A stretch of 64,000 nt of DNA from Gammaproteobacteria bacterium (GCA_018819175.1 JAHJQQ010000023.1:124001-188000), one strand, 5' to 3'. Numbered from the stretch's first letter, positions 1 to 11,787 are shown. Made by a program: numbers and translations. Notes: generated by a model from the letters alone, not told the origin.

Positions 1-20
1 GCCGCCTCCCCAGGCGTAGT

Positions 21-53
21 TCCCGGATTACGCTTCGCTTCATCCGGGCTTAC
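21..53. repeat. Short palindromic intergenic repeat
   Basis: CCCGGAT and ATCCGGG flank a short AGCG-rich centre, so the sequence can fold into a hairpin. Short elements of this look (GCCCGGAT...ATCCGGG) are common between genes in proteobacteria. The first ~150 bases of the window hold no gene that I can see apart from this. Confidence 0.5.
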
Positions 54-149
54 ATGATCGTCTTCCCACGACTGAACAGGGTGTGCGATCCCTTCCGGGC
101 GCCTATTCACCCACACGAATCGTCGTAGACCCTGAAAAACAACCTGGGT

Positions 150-2270
150 CTACAACCGTCCCTTCACGTCACTCGACGCTGCGGTAACCAACCGCCTGGC
201 CGGTCGCCATGTCGACTGCTCTAACCAGACCTCCAATTCCGCCGCGAGCATGGGTTGAGCAATATAATAACCTTGCGCGGAATCGCAGCCCAACTCCTTC
301 AGCAACATCCAGGTCGCATGATCTTCGACACCTTCGGCGATGACGCTCAAACCGAGATTATGCCCAAGCTCGATCGCCGAACGCACGATAACGGCATCAT
401 CGTCATTCTTAACCATATCCACGACGAATGATTGATCTATTTTCAGCTTTGCAGCCAGCAACTTTTTCAGATAGGCCATAGAAGAGTAACCGATGCCAAA
501 ATCATCAATAGCCAGACGCACACCCATCGCATTCAGCGTGCGGACCGCCTGCACGGCCAGCACCGGATTTGTCATCACGGCAGTCTCGGTTATCTCCAGC
601 TCCAACCAGTCGGGTTTCGCCCCGGCTTCTTCAAGCAGACGCTCAACATGCTGCGGGAAATACTCATCCATCAGATCCAACGCCGATATGTTCACGGCCA
701 TGACAAGCTCAAGTCCCGCCTTCCGCCAGAGGACACATTGCTGCAGCGCCTGCTGCATCACCATGATACCCAGCGGCTGAATCAGACCCGACTGCTCGGC
801 CAAGGGTATAAAGTTATCCGGATACAGCAACCCGCGCTGCGGATGCCGCCAACGCGCCAGCGCCTCCACACCATTCACCACACCGCTTCCAAAATCAACT
901 TTAGGCTGAAAATGCAACAGCATCTGACCATTCTCGATGGCGCTGCGCAATTCACCGCGCAGTGTATGCACGTCCTTACCGACCTGCTCCAGTTCACTGC
1001 GATACAGACAATAACTGACATGCGTGCATTTGGCATGGTACATAGCGATATCGGCATGGCGCATCAGAGTCTCGGCATCGTCACCATGGTTGGGGAACAC
1101 CGCAAGACCCAGACTGCTGCCGATCTCCAACCATTCGCCATCAAGCTGAATCGGTGGCGCAAGTACTTTGGCAATATGCTCGGCGAAACTGCGCGCATGC
1201 GCCTCGTCTCCAACTTCGTGCAACAGGATGGCGAATTCGTCGCCACCCATACGCGCCACAGTATCGAATCTGCGCAGCGAGCTGATGAGCCGATGCGCAA
1301 CTTCCTGCAGGACCAGATCACCGATCTGATGTCCTTTGACATCATTGATCTCTTTGAAATGATCCAGATCGAGTATCGCCAGGGCAAACGGCGCACGACT
1401 CCGCTGACCTAGGGCCAACTGTTGTGCCAACCGGTCGTTGAATAAGGTTCGATTCGGAATATGGGTAAGACCATCATGCAATGCCTGATGTTCGAGCTGC
1501 TGATTGAGCTCGGTTAACTGTTCCGTGCGCTGCTGCACACGGATCTCCAGTTCTTCGTTGAGCTTATTGATTTCGTATTGCGCGGTATCTCGTTCCACGA
1601 AGGCCACATGTAATTTTTGCGCCATGGCATTAAATGCCTTGGCGGTCTGGGCCAGCTCATCGCGTCCGTGAATATTGATACGGTAATCCAGATCACCATC
1701 GGCAACTCGCACAGTGGCTGTGCGCAAGGCCTTCAACTCTCGTGTCAGGTAGGTCCCCAACAAAAAGGAAAACAAGGCCACCAGGACCAACTCGGCACCG
1801 GCGATGGCGAAGGCGTGGCGGCGTGCTTCCACCATCACTCTTTGGATACCATCAACAGCAAGACCGATTTCCACCCGGCCGTAGACAACATCAGCAACCT
1901 TAATGTCGGCGGAAACATCGAACACCCCGACATCGAGATCGGCACTGCTCCGCTCGGCATTGACTTCATGATTGTAACTCGCCGCATCCCCACCCTGAGC
2001 CAACAAACCATCCACGCCATAGACACGCGCATAGAGTATGTCGGGATCGACCAGCACCTCCTCCATAAAACTCTGTAGCGAGGCGAGGTCCGTTGACAAC
2101 ACGGCTTCCTGGGCAGTTGCAGCCAACAACTCGGCCGTCGTCTGCGCACGCCTATACAGCGCCTCCTGATTGGAACTGCGCAAATAATCCATGCTGCTGA
2201 CAATGAGAATAAAGAGCAGGATAGACTCGATCAGCGCAATGCCCAGTATGGTCCTCAGCCGGAATGACAC
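150..2270 (-). CDS. Membrane GGDEF/EAL cyclic-di-GMP enzyme with HAMP domain
   Basis: Protein of 706 residues predicted to make and/or break cyclic di-GMP. A first membrane helix lies at about residues 8-28, a periplasmic sensing region to ~155, a second helix at ~157-177, then HAMP, a short coiled coil, GGDEF (~265-430) and EAL (~440-690). The GGDEF signature itself is intact (RMGGDEF, ~342). In the EAL domain the EALARW motif, the VNIS asparagine, ELEITE, IDDFG, LKIDQSFV, IAEGVED and the final AQGYYIAQP glutamine are all present, so the phosphodiesterase side looks competent. The start is a GTG three bases after the stop of the upstream gene for a periplasmic binding protein, so the two are probably co-translated. 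By analogy with NspS-MbaA of Vibrio, the binding protein may control this enzyme; that is inference. Confidence 0.93.
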   Translation of the reverse strand: MSFRLRTILGIALIESILLFILIVSSMDYLRSSNQEALYRRAQTTAELLAATAQEAVLSTDLASLQSFMEEVLVDPDILYARVYGVDGLLAQGGDAASYNHEVNAERSSADLDVGVFDVSADIKVADVVYGRVEIGLAVDGIQRVMVEARRHAFAIAGAELVLVALFSFLLGTYLTRELKALRTATVRVADGDLDYRINIHGRDELAQTAKAFNAMAQKLHVAFVERDTAQYEINKLNEELEIRVQQRTEQLTELNQQLEHQALHDGLTHIPNRTLFNDRLAQQLALGQRSRAPFALAILDLDHFKEINDVKGHQIGDLVLQEVAHRLISSLRRFDTVARMGGDEFAILLHEVGDEAHARSFAEHIAKVLAPPIQLDGEWLEIGSSLGLAVFPNHGDDAETLMRHADIAMYHAKCTHVSYCLYRSELEQVGKDVHTLRGELRSAIENGQMLLHFQPKVDFGSGVVNGVEALARWRHPQRGLLYPDNFIPLAEQSGLIQPLGIMVMQQALQQCVLWRKAGLELVMAVNISALDLMDEYFPQHVERLLEEAGAKPDWLELEITETAVMTNPVLAVQAVRTLNAMGVRLAIDDFGIGYSSMAYLKKLLAAKLKIDQSFVVDMVKNDDDAVIVRSAIELGHNLGLSVIAEGVEDHATWMLLKELGCDSAQGYYIAQPMLAAELEVWLEQSTWRPARRLVTAASSDVKGRL

Positions 2271-2273
2271 TGA

Positions 2274-3140
2274 TCATTTCTCCAGAAAGTGGTCAAGCAG
2301 ATGGATATCCAACCGCCGCACTTGATCGTAATCGGCGTCATCTACCGCAGAAAACCCCTCGAAACCAGCCGCTGCCAACAGAGCCTTACCCTTCTCGGTC
2401 TCAGCCATCGACAGGAAAGCCCGTTTCAGGCGCGCACTGATGTCCGAAGACATGCGCGGATGAACAGCGATGGGGTGCGACATCACGCCCGGTGTCTCCC
2501 ATAACACGCGCAATCTGGCGCGCACGCCGGCATCGATATTATCAAAGGTACGGATAATACCCCCGCCGGCAGGATACAAACCTTTGGCTACAGACAGATA
2601 GACAGAATCATGTGAGTCCACATAGATGGGGACATGTTGCACACCGTTTTGCTCCAGAAACCGACTCGTCAGCACACTGGCGGCAAATGCCGCCGGCGCG
2701 GGAAAGGCAATCCGTGCACCGCGCAGTTCTGTGATGGTTTTATAGTGACTGTCTTTGCGAACTACAACGACACCCCGTAGCCAACGGTCTTTTTCAACAA
2801 CCAACGCCCGATAACCTACAACCGCATGGAACACCGTATAGTGATACGGGTTCATGTAAGCCAGATCGTATTCTCCCGCAGCCAGACGCTGCTCGAAGGT
2901 GGGAATATCCTTGGCGGTTTTGAAACGCAGGTTATAGCCCGACTGGCTGCCAAGATACTGCAGGATGGGTGTCCAGATTCGCGCGAGCTGGCTGGCTGTT
3001 TGCTGAGGGACAATACCGACTGTGATGGTTTCCAGTTCCGCCGTCTCATCGACAGACGCGGGCGACGCGGAGACGGCGCCTACCGCCCACAGCAATAATA
3101 ACGGATACAACAACCGGCAAAGGCCAACGACCAAAGTCAT
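2274..3140 (-). CDS. PhnD-like periplasmic phosphate/phosphonate-type binding protein
   Basis: Periplasmic binding protein of the PhnD / phosphate-phosphite-phosphonate substrate-binding family, about 288 residues. A hydrophobic signal peptide (MTLVVGLCRLLYP... ending near SAS-P) precedes the mature start TVGIVPQQTASQLARIW. Family-like stretches include the YDLAYMNPYHY pocket region and the LRGARIAFPAPAAFAAS loop. I chose the ATG at 3140 because AAGG lies just before it and it begins directly at the signal peptide; an ATG at 3182 would add 14 residues. No ABC permease or ATPase gene lies beside it. Its stop is three bases from the start of a GGDEF/EAL membrane protein, which suggests that it serves as a ligand sensor for c-di-GMP signalling rather than for transport. 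Confidence 0.85.
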   Translation of the reverse strand: MTLVVGLCRLLYPLLLLWAVGAVSASPASVDETAELETITVGIVPQQTASQLARIWTPILQYLGSQSGYNLRFKTAKDIPTFEQRLAAGEYDLAYMNPYHYTVFHAVVGYRALVVEKDRWLRGVVVVRKDSHYKTITELRGARIAFPAPAAFAASVLTSRFLEQNGVQHVPIYVDSHDSVYLSVAKGLYPAGGGIIRTFDNIDAGVRARLRVLWETPGVMSHPIAVHPRMSSDISARLKRAFLSMAETEKGKALLAAAGFEGFSAVDDADYDQVRRLDIHLLDHFLEK

Positions 3141-3298
3141 CGGCCTTGATCGATCATCATGAACATTACCGCGTCTTAGCATGCCAGAACCAACCGGGGC
3201 GGCCCCTTCATTGATTATTCTTGGCGCAGCTACTCACCTTGTGCGGCTCACTCGCAATTTCAACGGTCAACTGAATCGACAAGACATCGCGGCAATAC

Positions 3299-5400
<2,102 letters not shown>

Positions 5401-5411
5401 CCGATGCGGCA

Positions 5412-5440
5412 AAGGTAAAGGAAGGCCCCTGCCTTTGCAA
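5412..5440 (-). promoter_or_regulatory. Putative sigma-70 promoter for thiC
   Basis: On the minus strand TTGCAA (5435-5440), a 17-base spacer and TACCTT (5412-5417) form a fair sigma-70 promoter. Transcription would start near 5404, just ahead of the first conserved riboswitch bases, which supports the call. Confidence 0.5.
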
Positions 5441-5644
5441 GCCGAAACACCGGCCGCACTTTACAGAAGCCTTTGATCGGCTGAGGGATTCATCCCACTC
5501 GCACCCGTTGACCCGGGCTTGCCCAGGCCTGACAAACTCCGTACTCTAACCGTAATTGCCATACGCCCTGCCCGGGGCCCGGACATAACCCAAATAAGAT
5601 GAGCCGTTTGGCCGAACCCAGTGCTGACGGCGGAGGAAGTAGCG

Positions 5645-6322
5645 ATGACGGGCACAGCCGCAGCAATCGATTTCACCCAGGCACGTTTCAATATGATCGA
5701 ACAGCAGATACGTCCGTGGGATGTGCTGGATCAACGCGTACTGGATGTCATCGCCAGCACCCCGCGCGAGGCCTTCGTCCCGGAGAAATACCAGACCACG
5801 CTGGCGTTCTCCGATATCAGCATTCCGCTCGAACATCACCAGTATATGCTGCCGCCCAAACTGGAAGGCCGGTTGCTGCAGTCGCTGAATCTGCGCCCTA
5901 CTGACAATGTGCTGGAGATCGGCACCGGCAGCGGTTATCTCACGGCCTGTCTGGCACGCCTCTCCGGACAGGTGCTGAGCCTGGATATCTACCCGGACTT
6001 CACAACCAGCGCCGAGCGCAAACTCGCCGCGCAAGGCATCAACAATGTAACGCTGCAAACCCAGGATGCCGCGAACGGCTGGGATGCCGAGGCACAGTTC
6101 GACGCCATCGTCGTCACCGGCTCACTACCCGTACTGCACGAAGGTTTTCACCGCAGCCTGACCCTCAACGGCCGGTTATTGGTCATCGTCGGCACTCCGC
6201 CGATCATGGAGGCGTTGCTGATCACCCGTGTCGGGCCTGATCAATGGGCGCGAGAAAGCCTGTTCGACACCTCGATCCCACCGTTGGTGAACGCGCCCGG
6301 ACCCGCTGCCTTCCGGTTCTGA
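5645..6322 (+). CDS. Protein-L-isoaspartate O-methyltransferase family protein
   Basis: SAM-dependent methyltransferase of the Pcm family, which repairs isoaspartyl residues in aged proteins; 225 residues. The N-terminal ARFNMIEQQIRPWDVLDQRV and AFVPEKYQ segments and motif I, VLEIGTGSGYLTA (about residue 87), are typical of the subgroup found next to rhodanese and tolC genes in gammaproteobacteria. The ATG at 5645 follows a good GGAGGAAG ribosome site; the frame is open a little upstream. The rhodanese gene starts two bases after its stop, so the two form an operon. The true substrate of this subgroup is less certain than that of classical Pcm. Confidence 0.88.
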   Translation: MTGTAAAIDFTQARFNMIEQQIRPWDVLDQRVLDVIASTPREAFVPEKYQTTLAFSDISIPLEHHQYMLPPKLEGRLLQSLNLRPTDNVLEIGTGSGYLTACLARLSGQVLSLDIYPDFTTSAERKLAAQGINNVTLQTQDAANGWDAEAQFDAIVVTGSLPVLHEGFHRSLTLNGRLLVIVGTPPIMEALLITRVGPDQWARESLFDTSIPPLVNAPGPAAFRF

Positions 6323-6324
6323 AC

Positions 6325-6648
6325 ATGCGCCAGATTTCCGCGAGCGAACTCAATCATTACCTGACCAAGGCCGCACATCCGCCCTTGCTGCTGGATGTGC
6401 GCGAAGTCTGGGAATACGAGCGCTGCCGTATCGAAGGTTCGCTGCTCATGCCCATGGGCAATGTACGCGGCGAGGCCCATGTGCTCGACCCCGACCGCGA
6501 AACCGTCGTGATCTGCCACCATGGCATACGCAGTTTCTCCGTGGCACGTTTCCTGGAAAATGAACTCGGCTTCACTAACGTGCTCAACCTGACCGGCGGC
6601 GTTGCCGCCTGGGCGCGCGAGGTTGATTCGGATATGCCTACTTATTAG
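6325..6648 (+). CDS. Rhodanese-like domain protein
   Basis: Single-domain rhodanese of 107 residues, starting at MRQISASELNHYL two bases after the methyltransferase stop. It has the LLLDVREVWEYERC entry motif and the active-site loop ICHHGIRS with the catalytic cysteine, so it should accept a persulfide. Small rhodaneses of this kind move sulfane sulfur between partners. A longer reading from 6244 would overlap the methyltransferase gene by ~80 bases and is not favoured. Confidence 0.9.
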   Translation: MRQISASELNHYLTKAAHPPLLLDVREVWEYERCRIEGSLLMPMGNVRGEAHVLDPDRETVVICHHGIRSFSVARFLENELGFTNVLNLTGGVAAWAREVDSDMPTY

Positions 6649-6793
6649 GGCCCGTGAGCTGTGAAACGTGCTGTGACACAGCATCAACCTGGCTACCCCC
6701 ATATCGCTTCTCACTGATGTAAACTAGGCCTTGAATTTTTCAGGCACGCTGTTGTCACAGTCTCGTCAGATTGACCTACGGACGGAAACTTTC

Positions 6794-8143
6794 ATGAAGA
6801 TAGCCCGGATACCTTTCCTCGTGGCGGCACTCGCCATGAACAGCATGGTCAATTTTGCCCATGCCGACTCCCTGTATCAGATCTACCAGCTCGCGCAGGA
6901 GCGCGACCCGACACTGCGCGCTGCAGCCGCCGCGCGTGATGCCGCGCTGGAAGTGAAGCCGCAAAGCCTCTCCGGCGTGTTGCCGGTTGTCGGCGTGGGC
7001 GGCGATTACTCGCGTAACAGTTATGACGAGCGCAATCCGGCGCCGGGTATTACCGACCCCGTCTACTCCACCAACCAGACCTACAGTCTGAACCTGACGC
7101 AACCCCTGTTCCGCTGGGACCGTTGGATAGCACTGGAACAGGCAGACAGCTACGTCACCCAGGCCCAAGCCGAATACGGCACTGCCGAGCAGGAACTCAT
7201 GGTGCGCACCGCCGAGCGCTATTTCGCCGTATTGGCCGCGCAGGATGCCTTGCGCCTAGCGGTCAAGGAAAAGGAATCCTTCGGCCGCCAGTTGGAGCAG
7301 GCGCAGCAGCGTTTCGAAGTCGGGTTGTCGGCAATCACCGACATGCAGGAGGCACAGGCGAGCTACGATTCGGTAATCGCCGTCGAAATCCGCGCCCAGG
7401 ACCTGCTCGAATCCACCCGCGAGCAGCTGCGCGAGATCATCGGCGAGCAGCGCGAGAATCTCGATCCGGTGCTCGACAGTGGTTTCAAACTGGTCGCACC
7501 CGAACCGCAAGATCAGCAGAGCTGGGTCGACACCGCGCTGAAACAGAACCCCAGCCTCGCCGCCGCCCGCGCCGGCTCAGAGGCCGCGCGCCAGCAGATC
7601 GAGATCGCGCGCGCCGGGCACTATCCGACGCTCGACGCCAACGCCAGCTACAGCTACCTCGACAGCAACTTCGGCGGCATCCGCGCACTGGAGCGTAACG
7701 ACGGTTCTGTCGGGCTTCAGCTCAACGTGCCGCTGTATCAGGGCGGTTTCGTGAATTCGAAAACGCGCGAGGCCCGCTCCCGCTTCGACGAGGCGCGTGA
7801 ACTGCTCGATGTCACCCAGCGTAGCATTGAGCGCCTGACCCGCGACTCCTACCGCGGCGTGGTCACCGGCATCAGCGAGATCCGCGCCGCTGAACAGGCG
7901 CGCACCTCCAGAACCACGGCGCTGGAGGCCGCGCAGACCGGCTTCGAGGTCGGCACGCGCACCATCGTCGACGTGCTCGACGCGCAGCGCGAGCTGACAC
8001 TGGCGGAATTGAATCTCTATAGGTCGCACTACGACTATCTGCTCAACACCCTGCGCCTCAAACAGGCCGCCGGTACGCTCGCGCCCGGCGATCTCGAAGC
8101 GATGGGCAATTGGCTGGAAACATCCGCAGCGGCATCGAACTGA
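6794..8143 (+). CDS. tolC: TolC-family outer membrane channel protein
   Basis: Outer membrane efflux protein of the TolC family, 449 residues, forming the exit duct of tripartite efflux pumps and type I secretion. A signal peptide (MKIARIPFLVAALAM... HA-DS) leads into DSLYQIYQLAQERDP, the usual mature start of TolC. Two OEP repeats follow, with long amphipathic helices and the second-repeat stretches GLQLNVPLYQGG and EVGTRTIVDVLDAQREL. The ATG at 6794 sits directly at the signal peptide; an in-frame ATG at 6731 would add an implausible 21-residue leader. No inner-membrane pump or adaptor gene is adjacent. Confidence 0.94.
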   Translation: MKIARIPFLVAALAMNSMVNFAHADSLYQIYQLAQERDPTLRAAAAARDAALEVKPQSLSGVLPVVGVGGDYSRNSYDERNPAPGITDPVYSTNQTYSLNLTQPLFRWDRWIALEQADSYVTQAQAEYGTAEQELMVRTAERYFAVLAAQDALRLAVKEKESFGRQLEQAQQRFEVGLSAITDMQEAQASYDSVIAVEIRAQDLLESTREQLREIIGEQRENLDPVLDSGFKLVAPEPQDQQSWVDTALKQNPSLAAARAGSEAARQQIEIARAGHYPTLDANASYSYLDSNFGGIRALERNDGSVGLQLNVPLYQGGFVNSKTREARSRFDEARELLDVTQRSIERLTRDSYRGVVTGISEIRAAEQARTSRTTALEAAQTGFEVGTRTIVDVLDAQRELTLAELNLYRSHYDYLLNTLRLKQAAGTLAPGDLEAMGNWLETSAAASN

Positions 8144-8271
8144 CAGAACAGCAGACCAGGTTGGCCCGCAGGGCGTAACCCGGCAATTTATTCCGCAACC
8201 GCATGGCCGAGTCAGGGCGCGATGCGGCTCTTGTAGCGTTCAGAGTAAGCCCGACCTGCGAATCGACATCC

Positions 8272-8853
8272 ATGGAATCCGTCCCCACCCCGCTGTTCTC
8301 CCTGTGCCGCCGCGAAAGCTCGGCTCTGCTGATTGTCGACGTTCAGATCCGGCTGGCCGCGGCCATGCCCGCGGAGGCGCGCGCGCGTGTTCTGCGCAAC
8401 AGCGGAATTCTGATTGAAGCCGCAAGCCAGCTCGACATTCCCATCCTGCAAACCGAACAATACCCGCGCGGATTAGGCCACACCGAACCGGTACTGGCAG
8501 AGCGTTTGCAGGGGAAGGCGCAACTCCTGGAGAAAACCGCGTTCTCCTGCTGTGATGCCACCGGCTTCGATGCCGCCGCCTGCGCAGACCCGCAACGCAC
8601 GCAATGGATACTCTGCGGCATGGAAGCGCATGTGTGCGTTTTGCAGACCGCGTTGGAATTGCATGCGCGTGGACTGGAGGTGTTCGTCGTCGAGGATGCC
8701 GTGTGTTCACGCAGTGCCGCGAATCACACCAACGCCATGGCGCGCCTGCGGCAGGCCGGCGTGATCATAAGCAATACGGAGTCAGTCCTGTTCGAATGGC
8801 TGCGCGATGCGAGTCATCCGCAGTTCAAAGCACTGACTGCGCTGATCCGCTGA
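8272..8853 (+). CDS. Isochorismatase-like cysteine hydrolase
   Basis: Member of the isochorismatase-like hydrolase superfamily, about 193 residues. The likely catalytic triad is visible: aspartate in LLIVDVQ, lysine in LEKTAFSC, and cysteine in EAHVCVLQTALEL. It resembles YcaC-type hydrolases of unknown substrate. The start is uncertain: ATG at 8272 (MESVPTPLFSL) begins close to the conserved domain, while an in-frame ATG at 8203 lacks a clear ribosome site too. It follows tolC in the same direction by ~130 bases. Confidence 0.85.
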   Translation: MESVPTPLFSLCRRESSALLIVDVQIRLAAAMPAEARARVLRNSGILIEAASQLDIPILQTEQYPRGLGHTEPVLAERLQGKAQLLEKTAFSCCDATGFDAAACADPQRTQWILCGMEAHVCVLQTALELHARGLEVFVVEDAVCSRSAANHTNAMARLRQAGVIISNTESVLFEWLRDASHPQFKALTALIR

Positions 8854-8887
8854 CGTATTGAATCACTAATACGCGAAGAGCCCCGAC

Positions 8888-9066
8888 AAAAAACATTTTG
8901 AACCGCCAAGGCGCCAAGAACGCCAAGAATGATTATTGTTATTAGCTGGTTTTATACTGCACAACCTCTGCTGATATATTCAAACGCAACACCTAGTCCA
9001 ACGAAAACTCTAAACAAGATTTTCTTGGCGTTCTTGGCGCCTTGGCGGTTCAAATATTTTTTTCTA
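8888..9066. repeat. Inverted repeat of the GCCAAG type
   Basis: Perfect inverted arms of about 32 bases (8898-8930 and 9021-9055) built from the words AACCGCCAAGG, CGCCAAGAA and CGCCAAGAA. The ~90-base loop is AT-rich. It fills most of the gap between the isochorismatase gene and waaA. The same words occur at 13298-13570. Confidence 0.8.
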
Positions 9067-9122
9067 AAACTAGGGTCTGACCCCCACGTTCAAAAAAGCG
9101 TTTTACCGGCAGCCTTAGCCGC

Positions 9123-10394
9123 TTAAGCCTTTCCTTTCAACGCCTCTTCCACCATGGCCAGCACCGCCTCGCGGGCGCCCTTGTTGGCTTCGACAACAGC
9201 GGCGCCACGCTCGCCGGCGGTATTGCGCAACGCGGGATCGGCCAGCCAATGCACCACGCTATCGGCCAACTGCCCGCTGTCGCCGACTTCGCGGGCGGCA
9301 CCCGCTTCCAGCAACAACTGTGCGATCAACGCGAAGTTGAACATATGCGGGCCGAACAGTACCGGTATACGCTGCGCCGAGGCCTCCAGCGGATTATGCC
9401 CGCCATGCGGGACCAGACTGCCGCCGATGAAGGCGACATCGGTGGCCGCGAAAAACAACAGCAGTTCACCCATACTGTCGCCGACAAAGACGGCCGCTTC
9501 CGCCGGCGTTGACACCTGTTCGCTGCGCAATACGGTGTTCCAGTTCTGCTCGCGGCACAATGCCGCCACCCGCGCGAAACGTTCCGGATGTCTTGGCACC
9601 AGAATCAGCAATGCCGAAGGAAACCGCGCGCGAATACTACGATGCGCATCCAAAATCATTTCGTCTTCGCCTTCATGTGTACTGGCGGCGATCCATACGG
9701 GCCGCTGCATACCCCAATCACGCCGCAGCACCGCTGCGCGCTCTGTGAGGCTGGCGGGGATTTGCATGTCAAACTTGATACTGCCGGTGACCTTGACCCG
9801 TTCCGGCGGCGCGCCCAATTCAACAAGATGATCCGCATCCGTGCGGCCCTGCGCGGCGATACTGTGCAGACAACTCAGGGTGGATGCCGTCAGGCGATGG
9901 ACACGCCGGTAACCCGCAGCGGAACGTGCCGACAAGCGCGCATTCACCAGCAGCACAGGCACACCACGCTTGACACAGGCGTGGTACAGGTTCGGCCAGA
10001 TCTCGGTTTCCATAATCAACGCCAACCGCGGCCGCGCGCGCGTCAGGAAGCGCCGCATGGCGTCCGGCAGATCGTAGGGCATATACACATGCTGCACGCG
10101 CGCCTCAAACAGATTGCGCACTTGCTCGGAGCCCGTCGGCGTAGTCGTCGTCACCAGCAGGGGCACATCGGGATAGCGTTTAATTAACGCGCGCAATAAC
10201 GGCACCGCCGCCTGCACCTCGCCGACCGACACGGCATGCACCCAGATAGGATCTGCACCTTCAGCATCAGGGATGTACCCAAAGCGTTCGCCCCAGCGCT
10301 GCCAATAGGCGGGGGCACGCAGACCACGCCAGACCAGGCGCAACAGCACAAGTGGCGTCAGAAGGTACAGAAGAATGCTGTAGAGGTTGCGCAC
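9123..10394 (-). CDS. waaA: 3-deoxy-D-manno-octulosonic acid (Kdo) transferase
   Basis: WaaA (KdtA) moves Kdo from CMP-Kdo to lipid IVA at the inner membrane, the step that begins the LPS core. It has 423 residues, the usual length. An N-terminal membrane anchor (LYSILLYLLTPLVLL) is followed by the GT30 fold with PIWVHAVSVGE, the glutamate-containing IMETEIWPNL and the C-terminal GGSLVPHGGHNPLE and PVLFGPHMFNF nucleotide-binding motifs. The start is a GTG at 10394. It begins a run of LPS core genes on this strand. Confidence 0.96.
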   Translation of the reverse strand: MRNLYSILLYLLTPLVLLRLVWRGLRAPAYWQRWGERFGYIPDAEGADPIWVHAVSVGEVQAAVPLLRALIKRYPDVPLLVTTTTPTGSEQVRNLFEARVQHVYMPYDLPDAMRRFLTRARPRLALIMETEIWPNLYHACVKRGVPVLLVNARLSARSAAGYRRVHRLTASTLSCLHSIAAQGRTDADHLVELGAPPERVKVTGSIKFDMQIPASLTERAAVLRRDWGMQRPVWIAASTHEGEDEMILDAHRSIRARFPSALLILVPRHPERFARVAALCREQNWNTVLRSEQVSTPAEAAVFVGDSMGELLLFFAATDVAFIGGSLVPHGGHNPLEASAQRIPVLFGPHMFNFALIAQLLLEAGAAREVGDSGQLADSVVHWLADPALRNTAGERGAAVVEANKGAREAVLAMVEEALKGKA

Positions 10395-10480
10395 GCGGTA
10401 GTCCGTGTTGATAACAGCAGTTTAATCGCAAAGGGCGCAAAGGCACGCGAAAGAAACTCAAGTCGAAGGTTTAATACATA

Positions 10481-10518
10481 GCCCCTCACCCTGGCCCTCT
10501 CCCGCGAGGGGAGAGGGA
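10481..10518. repeat. CCCTCTCCC-type palindromic repeat
   Basis: CCCTCTCCC(GC)GAGGGGAGAGGG forms a hairpin between hldD and waaA. Related copies occur at 11625-11735 and 45764-45921. The surrounding bases (10420-10455 and 10550-10580) carry degenerate GCAAAGG words in opposite orientation, so this may be the inner part of a decayed nested element. Confidence 0.6.
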
Positions 10519-10587
10519 ATTCACAAAGTATCGACAACTCAAGATTTAACTCGCGCGCCTCACACCCTTCGCGTTATGACTTTCTTC

Positions 10588-11547
10588 TCAGATTTCTTCG
10601 TCCGAATCGTTGAGCCGTTCCATATACAGCGCGACACCCTGTTCGACCGTCTTGAACGGCTTATCGTAACCCGCGGCGCGCAGGGCGCTGATATCCGCCT
10701 CGGTGAAACTCTGATAACGCCCGCGCAGATGATCCGGGAACGGTACATATTCCAGCTCGCCGCGACCATGCCAGGCAATGACAGCACGTGCGATGTCATT
10801 GAACGGCTGACTGCGGCCAGTACCGACATTGAAAATACCCGACTTGTCGGGATGATCCAGGAACCAGAGATTCACATCCACAGCATCGCCGACATAGATG
10901 AAATCGCGGCGCTGCTCGCCGTCACCATAACCCTCACAGCCTTCGAACAACTTGACGGTGCCGGTATCCAGAATCTGCGTATTCAGATGAAAGGCAACAC
11001 TCGCCATGCTGCCCTTATGCTGCTCGCGCGGACCATAGACATTGAAATAGCGGAAGCCGGCGATCTGGCTCTTGGCGGCAGGCAGAATGCGCCGCACGTA
11101 TTGGTCGAACAGGAATTTCGAATAGCCGTAAACGTTGAGCGGCTCCTCGTGTTCGCGGATTTCCTTGAACACGCGACCGGCACCATATACGGATGCCGAT
11201 GAGGCATAGATATAGGCGGCCTGTTTGTCGAGACAATAATTAAGTAGCGTCTTGGAGTAATCGTAATTGTTGCGCATCATATAGCGCCCGTCCCACTCGG
11301 TCGTGGACGAACAGGCGCCTTCATGGAACACCGCCTCGACCTTGGCACCGAACTTACCGCCGGCCGCGACCTGGACAATAAAATCTTCCTTGTCCATGTA
11401 ATCGGCGATCTCGCAGTCGGCGAGATTCTTGAATTTCACGCCGCTGCTGAGATTATCGACGGCAAGAATGTCCGTGCGCCCGCGTGCATTCAGCGCTTTG
11501 ATTATGTTTGAGCCGATAAAGCCGGCCCCGCCTGTGACTATGATCAT
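10588..11547 (-). CDS. hldD: ADP-L-glycero-D-manno-heptose 6-epimerase
   Basis: HldD (RfaD) epimerises ADP-D-glycero- to ADP-L-glycero-manno-heptose, the donor for the inner LPS core. It is an extended short-chain dehydrogenase of 319 residues with the Rossmann motif [11 protein letters not shown] at the start, SSASVYG, and the catalytic tyrosine-lysine pair in [11 protein letters not shown]. The C-terminal [10 protein letters not shown] region is typical. The ATG at 11547 (MIIVTGG) is preferred over a start 30 bases upstream. The next step back in the pathway, hldE, is the neighbouring gene on the same strand. Confidence 0.96.
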   Translation of the reverse strand: MIIVTGGAGFIGSNIIKALNARGRTDILAVDNLSSGVKFKNLADCEIADYMDKEDFIVQVAAGGKFGAKVEAVFHEGACSSTTEWDGRYMMRNNYDYSKTLLNYCLDKQAAYIYASSASVYGAGRVFKEIREHEEPLNVYGYSKFLFDQYVRRILPAAKSQIAGFRYFNVYGPREQHKGSMASVAFHLNTQILDTGTVKLFEGCEGYGDGEQRRDFIYVGDAVDVNLWFLDHPDKSGIFNVGTGRSQPFNDIARAVIAWHGRGELEYVPFPDHLRGRYQSFTEADISALRAAGYDKPFKTVEQGVALYMERLNDSDEEI

Positions 11548-11568
11548 TGCTGTTGCCCTTTCAAAAGC

Positions 11569-11786
11569 CTGAACCACTAAGGCGCAGAAGGCGCCGAAGG
11601 GAATCTGCTACAAACGTGAAAAGATGAACCCCCTCCCCCTTGATGGGCGAGGGCCGGGGAGAGGGTGATGCACTGTCCAATTGCCCCTCTCCCTGGCCCT
11701 CTCCCGCGAGGGGAGAGGGAACTCACGGCTCTATATCAATCAAGATTTTTCCTTATGCGCCTTCTGCGCCTTAGTGGTTAAAGCTT
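11569..11786. repeat. Nested inverted repeat between hldD and hldE
   Basis: Outer arms at 11572-11594 and 11757-11779 are perfect inverted copies (AACCACTAAGGCGCAGAAGG...). Inside the loop lie two CCCTCTCCC-type palindromes (about 11628-11665 and 11684-11722). One repeat family is thus enclosed in another. Confidence 0.8.
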
Positions 11787-11787
11787 T

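Noticed and set aside
432..1412. Long plus-strand reading frame opposite the GGDEF/EAL gene
   Set aside because: It is the antisense shadow of a gene with clear GGDEF and EAL domains, has no family resemblance and no ribosome site.
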